A DNA stretch of 64,000 nucleotides from contig CM023533.1 in NCBI GenBank assembly GCA_013350335.1, positions 32,594,869-32,658,868 on the forward strand. Reading direction: 5' to 3'. Under the pieces are notes generated by a model. That model worked only from the letters and a program-made list of their open reading frames with translations. It did not search any database and was not told the origin of the DNA. A program made the position numbers and the translations under genes. The stretch is from Chimonanthus salicifolius. Taxonomy: Eukaryota > Streptophyta > Magnoliopsida > Laurales > Calycanthaceae. How positions within the stretch are numbered: position 1 is the stretch's first letter; each line of letters begins with the position of its first letter. This document shows positions 57,545 to 64,000 of this stretch, in pieces.

Positions 57545-59999
57545 TTTAAAAATTATATCCACTATTATTCCATAATTTATCAAATTATTTTTTACTCCAA
57601 CTGTCAAAATATTTGATGGCCGTCTCTTTCTCTTATTGTCTTCCATTTGTAATCCTTAATTCTCTCCCGTGATGTTGTTTATGGCCTCTCATATATCAAC
57701 CAAAACCAGTCTTAATCATTCTCTCATTTTTTTTTTTAATTTTTATTTCTTTTAAAGAACCATTTACCCTTTTACTTAATTATAATGAGCTAAGCTAGTG
57801 AGACACATTAAAGAGACATGCCATTAGATGGATAGTGGGTCTCATAAATTTAGGTTCATTTCGATAGGTGAGATTACGAGGATATAGAGTATATAAAGTT
57901 TCACTATCAATTAATGATCCAAATGATATAATCTCGGCCTTTAAATTTTGCAGAATATGGGACAATTGATTTTGAAAGCTTAAAATCAGAGAATATGATT
58001 ATCAAATGGAAGTGAAACTTCGTATAAGAATTATTGATATGGTCTTTTTTACATCAGACCCAATAAAATGAACCCTAAAAATCCATTTTTACTAAATATC
58101 TTATCTATCAATCAAAATTACGACATATCTCAATAGAGTTTCTCAATTATAATAGCCCGAACGTTGTGAGTGTACGCACAAACTTTTATCTCTTTTTTCA
58201 GTCCATCTAATTTTGAATATTAAGTGAGAAATAGACTTGACAATGAAGTCTTATTGAGTTTAATTAACTTGTTTATCCAAAACCCTACAACTCATTTATT
58301 ATATAGCTCTCCTCGAATCTATATTCCATTAAAAATAATTGAGTCAACAGCACCTGAATTCGTTTTCCATTTATTAATTGGCTCTAGCCATTTACCATAT
58401 GCAACCGAACCTATATACCCGTTTAAATGTATTTTATATTAAAAATAAAAGGATAGTACTTCAATGTATAAAAAATATTGAAAATGTCTATAAATATCCT
58501 TCAAATATCATATGAATCAAAGTTTCTTGAAAGAAATAATCAGGTTGACTTAACTTGAACTTTTACCCATTTATTATCCATGTATTAAATGGATTGAATT
58601 AATCCAACCTGATTATGGCCCAAAGGGTTGATGTGAACCACATTATTTTACAAGCAATTTGAGTTGATTCAATTTATTTAATAAATAAATTAATAATATT
58701 AAACCTATATTGGTTGAGCCTTTTTGGACAATATTAACCATTGTACTATCATCATTCCAGTCATTTTCCGATCTAAGATTGGTTCAAAGTTCAAACTTCA
58801 AACCAAAATTTAAATTCAGAAAATAGAAAAGAAATGGCTGTAGAAGAATTATAAGTTTGAGCCCATTTAGTGAACAGACCAATTGGACCCGACCCATCAT
58901 AACAAGCCATAACCCGATTAATCATTTTCCAAAACCCGAGTTGGGGATCACAAAATTAAAATTGCCTCTCTCTTCCCATTCTTTATTATGGTCCATGAAG
59001 CTTGATCTTTCAGTTTTTTTTATATTGAAGGAGATTATGGTGTTTTGCATATTTATCCAAAATTAAAATTAAAATTAAAAAAAGGTGCATCCATCTTTAC
59101 ACGGGCATTTTCTTTTATCTAACATGGGATTTCAAATTTTTTTTTCCAAAACGTCTCAAGCGGCGAACTGATTTGAGATGTTCATTTTTAAATAGTTTGT
59201 ACAGAGGGTGAATGATAAAATGGAAATTCTGAAGAAAAAATTTAAATCCCATGTCAGATAAAAGAAAATGTCAGTGTGAGGATGGACAACAAAAAAAAAA
59301 ACTAGCCTCTAAAAGTCATTTCTTCTATTTTTTTTACCATTGCAATAAAACCGTAGGCTTGAGTTAATTACAGTTAGAAAGATAAATACAAAAATTAAGA
59401 TCTCTAAATATGACAATTTAATTTTTAAATATTGAATGAGACTATATTTTGTATCAAAACACATCTAGCGGTCACATAATCATTCTCTACCTTCAACTTA
59501 TTTCATATTTCAAGGGCATAAATAGTAAATTCTCAGAGCTTTTAAATTTAAAGTACATATTATCAAATGATTATAAATCTTATTTTTTAAGGGCTCTTTT
59601 TTTAAATGTCAAATTATGTAATTGTAAATATTTATAAATTTTTGTACTTAAAGAGACCAGGATTATGAGTTATAGGACTGTAACTCGGGTCGAGCGAGTC
59701 GACATTTAATAAACCCAACCCTAATCTCACAATTGACAATTAACTTAGATGGTAAAAAAAATTAATAAATTTAATTTCTATCGCATCTAACTTGCACGTT
59801 TAGAGTAACACTAGACATGTTCCTCGCGGAATCTCGAGTTCAAAGGACAACCAAAAGTTAAAGATAAACATCCACCCGTGTAAAATAAACATATACTGCG
59901 GGAGCACTTAAGGTTAAGACACTCTTTCTCGTACATTATTTAAATATCAGATGTAATAATAGTAATTTATATAATATTTATTTAAAAATCAATGAGAGT
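57545..59999. other. AT-rich intergenic with foldbacks
   Basis: No gene supported. It contains a foldback at 59.08-59.28 kb (listed). A weaker inverted structure around 57,830-58,080 has ends GGGTCTCATAAA and TACATCAGACCC. Confidence 0.45.
59086..59275. repeat. 190-bp foldback MITE-like element
   Basis: The left arm (CATCCATCTTTACACGGGCA, then TTTTCTTTTATCTAACATGG) is matched by the reverse complement of the right arm (CATCCTCACACTGACA, TTTTCTTTTATCTGACATGG). The loop has CAAGCGGCGAACTGATTTGAG. Target duplication not seen. Confidence 0.75.
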
Positions 60000-60001
60000 A
60001 A

Positions 60002-60190
60002 GGCTGCATTTAGACGAATGATATAGAGAGATTACCTTTCACCAAGGTTACTCTTATAAATATCCTTGCAAAAGGGTTTTTAAATTTGATATTAAAGAGA
60101 TAAAATCTAGATTTTCTATCTTTATCCCTTTGATTATCAAACGAGGGTTACACTCGTTTACTCTCCATTACTTGTGAAACAAACGCAGCC
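60002..60190. mobile_element. 189-bp Tourist/Harbinger-like MITE
   Basis: Ends GGCTGCATTTAGACG and, reverse-complemented, GGCTGCGTTTGTTTC. Each is flanked by TAA (59999-60001 and 60191-60193), the 3-bp duplication typical of PIF/Harbinger elements. Similar ends are widespread in plant Tourist MITEs. Confidence 0.8.
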
Positions 60191-60340
60191 TAAAAGTTCA
60201 ATAAATATTTACTTCTAAGAGGATTTTGACTCGAGTAGCTATATTCGAGGCTTACTTGTGGGATTTAATTATCGTGGAACTCATTTGTTTTTATTTATTT
60301 AAAATTAGCTTTTTATAAAAATTGATTTGTGCTTTAGTAC

Positions 60341-60695
60341 TAAGGGTGAAACTTGAGTTGAGTTTTAATTTGACCCACATGACTCGACTCGAGAAATCGG
60401 TGGGTTTGAATTATATATTTGTATTTTGAATCCGGTTGAGTTGGGAAAGAAAGAATCTGCATGAATTCGTGTTGAGTTTGGTTGAGGAATTTAAAATCAA
60501 TCCAATATGTAACCCGAGTGCACCGTTATAAAACACCACTCTGATTGAATTGGGTTAAAAATTCAAAGTCAGGTCGGTTGAATTATTTGGGTCAGCAATT
60601 CAGGTGGGGATCAAGGTCAGGTTCAATAATTTTTGACATAGGGTTAAATTGAATTTATTAAAACTCGATTTGATCGGACTCAAATTTCAGTCTTA
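60341..60695. mobile_element. 355-bp hAT-type MITE
   Basis: Ends TAAGGGTGAAACTTGAG and CTCAAATTTCAGTCTTA are imperfect inverted repeats. They are flanked by TTTAGTAC and TTCAGTAC (8 bp, one difference). The interior is rich in GGTT/AACC words, as in the decayed segment at 47.5 kb. Confidence 0.7.
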
Positions 60696-60997
60696 CTTCA
60701 GTACTTTTATTAAAATGATGTATAAAATGAGAATTTTTTCATTGATAAAAAAAAAGTAACTGTAGAATAAGAAAAAGTTCTCATCACTAGTGTATACATC
60801 ATTTTTTTATTTTTTTGTTTTAAAGTTCACTTAACCTTTCTAAAATAAAATAAGATCTCTGTTGACTTTAAAAACTTTGTTATTCTCTTAATGCTTTCTT
60901 ACTTGTAAATTGCAATGTCTGCATTCCTTGTCATTCTATTGCATATACTTTTATGTATTTTACAATATCTTCTCTTACTTCTATTTATCACAACAAC

Positions 60998-61216
60998 CAG
61001 GGGTTGAAATATCGGCCGATACGTATCGTATCGGCCGATATATATCTGTTTTAGATATGTGAATATCGGTCGATATGTATCGTGTGAATATCGACCTTGA
61101 TATCGGCCGATATCGGCCGATATTTAAAAAAACAAGGAAGAAAGAGAAAAATATCGGCCGATAACGATATATCGGTCGACATATCGTATCGGCCGATACC
61201 GATTTTTAAACCCCTG
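60998..61216. mobile_element. 219-bp hAT MITE with TATCGGCCGATA array and 8-bp TSD
   Basis: Ends CAGGGGTTGAAATATCGGCC and GGCCGATACCG..TTAAACCCCTG. The flanks are ACAACAAC at 60990-60997 and 61217-61224, a perfect 8-bp duplication. The interior carries at least seven copies of the palindromic word ATCGGCCGAT or its variants ATCGGTCGAT and ATCGGTCGAC. Confidence 0.92.
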
Positions 61217-61670
61217 ACAACAACAATGAAATTTGTCTAATGCACTAATCTTCACTTCCATCTTTTAAACTTACATAAAGTGTAAGTGTGCAATATGACA
61301 CATTAAAAAGAGAAATCCATTACATAAATAAAGTTAGATGGTTTGATAAATCATAAAAAAATAAGATTGTAACATAGATGTATGGAAAATGTTGCAATGG
61401 TGATGATGTAGCTTTACAACATTTCTATAATTTTCTGATAGATTTTTGTGATAGATTTTTAATAAATTTGAACAAATTAATCTAAATTGACTTCTCTTCA
61501 CTTTGCATAATTTTAAATTAGATGAGTTAACAAATTGTATTGAGTTTTTAAAAAGATCATTTAAATTATTCACTTTAGTTTAATATTAAATTAAATTTTA
61601 AGTTGAGTTGTTAAACTCTTATCAACACTAGTAAACAATTTTAAGAGAAAAATTGTGTTAACTGCAAGAT

Positions 61671-61842
61671 TGAATTTTTTTGATAATTGTCTGAATTTAA
61701 TATTTTACATGTGGAAAATCGCAGGATATCCAGCGTAAAATTCCCACAGGTGAACCCCTAACCCTAAGACACACAAACATTAGGCCATGATACTCGAACC
61801 CGTGACTTTCCACTTCTTAAGACGGGACGGTAACCAACTAAT
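61671..61842 (-). mobile_element. tRNA-derived SINE, reverse orientation
   Basis: On the minus strand: head TAGTTGGTTACCGTCCCG, box B CGGGTTCGAGTATC, body ending GCGATTTTCCACATGTAAA. Same family as the + copy at 41.75 kb. Confidence 0.7.
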
Positions 61843-62148
61843 TTTCAAAAAAGAAAATAATTTAATACTTTTATAAGACATGTCATGAAGTAAGTCTCAT
61901 TTTATAATAAAAATATTATATGATATAAACTAATATACAATATAAAATAATTTTTATTGAACTTTTATTGTTTTAGATTTTTGAGATAAAATAAATTATT
62001 TATTATAATTAATTAAATGGAGATAAATTAAATAAAACAAGAGTATCTTATGAAAAATTTTGTTCCCGCGTTCCATGCTGCCTTCTGAAAATCTGAAATA
62101 CGAGCGGCAACACTCGTGCGAGCCGGTATGAATCCAGTCGGTTATGGA

Positions 62149-62623
62149 CACGTGTCGAAGGAACAATGGCTCTCTCTCTCGGAGGTCTAGTAATCTCCAG
62201 CTCTACGGACACGTGCCCAAATCTAAATTCCCAACAGCCAACATCGAATCTGAACCGTTAAAGTGAAAGTTAGATTTTGTTTTTTTTCCGAGGGGTGGCG
62301 TACAGAATCCTGCATTTTCAAAAGGGAACGTTGAAAATGTAAAAAATACAGAGTAAATCCAAGAAATTACAATTTATTTGAAGATAGATCGAGAGGAAAT
62401 CGCATGGATTATAGGATAGTCAAAATTGGGATCCATAATTTAAATTTAGCCGACAAGATGAATGTTCTTCATATTTAAACGGTGGATTAAATATCAGAAC
62501 CTTTGAATCTTAATCTAACGGTTTAAATCAATCAAATAAAAGAATTAGATAGATAATAGATATTAATAAGGTGTATAAGTGATTTGAACCGTTTAGATTG
62601 ATCAAACATTGGCCCCACACGTG
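62149..62623 (+). promoter_or_regulatory. Three G-box (CACGTG) sites in a probable promoter
   Basis: CACGTG occurs at 62149-62154 (in GGACACGTGTCG), 62210-62215 (GGACACGTGCCC) and 62618-62623 (CCACACGTGTAAG). The first two are about 60 bases apart in the same GGACACGTG context. G-boxes of this form are ABRE-type sites bound by bZIP and bHLH factors. They lie 20-490 bases before the probable first exon of the gene at the right edge, and this cluster is not matched elsewhere in the window. Confidence 0.55.
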
Positions 62624-62639
62624 TAAGACTTCCGTTCGT

Positions 62640-62766
62640 ATGAAGAGATTTCTGGTTATTTACCTTTCGTTAAAATCTCCTTCAAAAAGACCCGAAAAGG
62701 GACTGATTTTTGGGCGGTCTTCAAACTCCTGAGACTCAGGAGTCCTCAGACCACGAGCTCTCTGAG
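62640..62766 (+). other. Probable 5'UTR exon of a gene leaving the window
   Basis: This stretch is mixed in composition (GACCCGAAAAGGGACTG, GACTCAGGAGTCCTCAG) and ends CTCTGAG before GTATGC, a good splice donor at 62,767. What follows is T-rich with GTTTT words, typical of a long plant leader intron, and has no coding similarity to the end of the window. No ATG-led conserved protein is seen, so the product is unknown. Confidence 0.45.
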
Positions 62767-64000
62767 GTATGCTTTGATTCTTTTATTTGATTTCCATTAT
62801 TCTGTAATCATTTTAGTTCCATTTTCGATGATTTTATGCTTCTTTAAGATATTGATCCTGTCAGAAAGTAGCCATTTTGAATTTGGACTGCCAATTTGAC
62901 TTGTGTTGGAGTTTTTTGTGTGTTGTGGATTTTGCTTCTAAGCTTGAAAGTTTCGAGCTTTGACATGTATTTTTGTGCTAAAATGGGTTTTCTGCTACGA
63001 ATCATGAGTCTGCTGCTTTCGGCTTTCGTCCCCTTTCGGTGCCTTTCTTCTTTGGTGGATTGACTTGAAATAGGATATTATTGAGTGGGTTGTGCTATTT
63101 CCGGTAGTGTTGCAAATTTTGTTTTTGAAGGAAGAAACTGGGAATTTGGTCATCAAAGAGGGCTTTGCTTTTGCATCGAAGTTGTTGGAATGTTTATTTT
63201 TCTTTCTTTGGTGAGTTTTGATGTTTATTTCTGCTGATGGGTTCTTTAGTGTGAATTATGGGTCTGTTGCTTTTCGTTCCCCCTCCCTTTTGATGATTTT
63301 TTAGGGTTTTAAACTGAATTGTAGGAAGTGGGTTGGGTGATTTGATTAAATTTCTTCAAACGTATTTGATGAAGTGGGAATTTTGGGTACTTGTTCTACA
63401 AGTGGATTTGTGCTTTTTTAAAAAAAAATAAAAATAAAAGGAAAGCAGACACTGGGAAGTTTATGTTTGAAATGGCTTCTTCTTAGCATGATAATTGTTG
63501 ATTATTTTTTGTCCACTCGTTTTAATGGGAGAAGTCCAAAACATCTGACTTGAAATAAATAGATTTGGATTAAGTCTTAGATCGGTTTAAATCTTTTATC
63601 TGAATCTAAAATCGATTTTAATGTCTGTTTGTTTTCAGATGCATATTTGGTTCCAACGATATACATGTTCCTTTCGTACTTACTTTCTTATGTGGGTATT
63701 AAAGTACCTTTTTGAGAGTTTTTTATTTTCACTAATTATATATGGATTTGGGATTTTTTGGGTATTGGAACTTGACTGATTGGTTAATTTGATTGTCCTT
63801 TTATCAAGGAGAATGCAGGTCTTTTAGTTTTGGTTGAACATCTAAATCTGAATCTAAATCCAGCAATAAGAAGTAGATGTGGATTTGGATCTTTCATCTA
63901 AGAATCCAGCATGACCCAAATCTGAATTTGAATGTGGCAATATGAAGTGGAAATGGATGCAGATGTTTACATAGACCCAACTCTGTGAAGGTTTGTAAAA
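62767..64000 (+). other. Probable leader intron, runs off the window
   Basis: T-rich DNA with no coding support. Near the right edge (63,840-63,980) the phrase AAATCTGAAT-TGAAT and a GATGTGGATTTGGATC-type word repeat loosely. No acceptor could be assigned. Confidence 0.35.

Noticed and set aside
1..64000. CRISPR arrays, bacterial operons, rRNA or functional tRNA genes
   Set aside because: None seen. All tRNA-like box A/box B pairs found belong to SINE-like segments with extra 3' bodies or lack a complete cloverleaf.

Overview
The window is nuclear DNA from a flowering plant. It is AT-rich, its genes carry GT-AG introns, and the space between genes is full of plant-type transposons (hAT, MULE and Tourist MITEs, TRIMs, tRNA-derived SINEs, a LINE tail, Gypsy-type LTRs). 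Recognisable proteins are all plant families: RWA/CAS1 wall acetylation protein, group IIc WRKY, F-box/FBA proteins, importin alpha and an atypical HLH regulator. The species cannot be fixed from the sequence; a dicot or magnoliid is likely. Only two conserved-family genes look intact (RWA and the HLH gene), plus two short secreted-peptide genes that look functional. The other recognisable protein-coding stretches are broken.

Layout. 1-2.3 kb is intergenic, with a SINE. 2.6-12.8 kb (+) is a complete 15-exon RWA gene whose introns hold a long palindrome, microsatellites, and in intron 13 a LINE tail with a SINE. 16.0-16.9 kb is a 915-bp inverted-repeat transposon with a perfect 8-bp target duplication, lying next to the 3' end of an intronless, internally deleted importin-alpha pseudogene (17.0-17.9 kb, -). 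19.1-21.6 kb holds a tandem pair of small secreted-peptide genes with a conserved PPSGPS core. 22-26 kb is repetitive, including a probable Gypsy-type LTR.

26.2-39.5 kb holds three diverged F-box/FBA gene copies, each broken by different lesions. Between the second and third lies a 5,011-bp hAT transposon (32,337-37,347) with perfect 8-bp target duplications, itself invaded by palindromic MITEs and an LTR. 42.4-44.0 kb (-) is a WRKY group IIc gene with two apparent +1 frameshifts and a TRIM-like element in its first intron. 45-53 kb is gene-poor, with MITEs, a solo LTR inside a SINE, and a TRIM. 53.55-54.02 kb (-) is a single-exon HLH regulator gene. 54.4-62 kb is again repeats. From about 62.1 kb a G-box-bearing promoter and a probable 5'UTR exon begin a gene that leaves the window on the right.

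The genes do not form a pathway or operon. The main biological points are the tandem peptide pair, the parallel decay of the F-box copies and the WRKY gene, and a dense set of small transposons whose exact ends and target duplications can be read directly. No gene system of a wholly unknown kind was seen; the peptide pair and the chained palindromes at 34.2-34.9 kb are the best candidates for something not already described.
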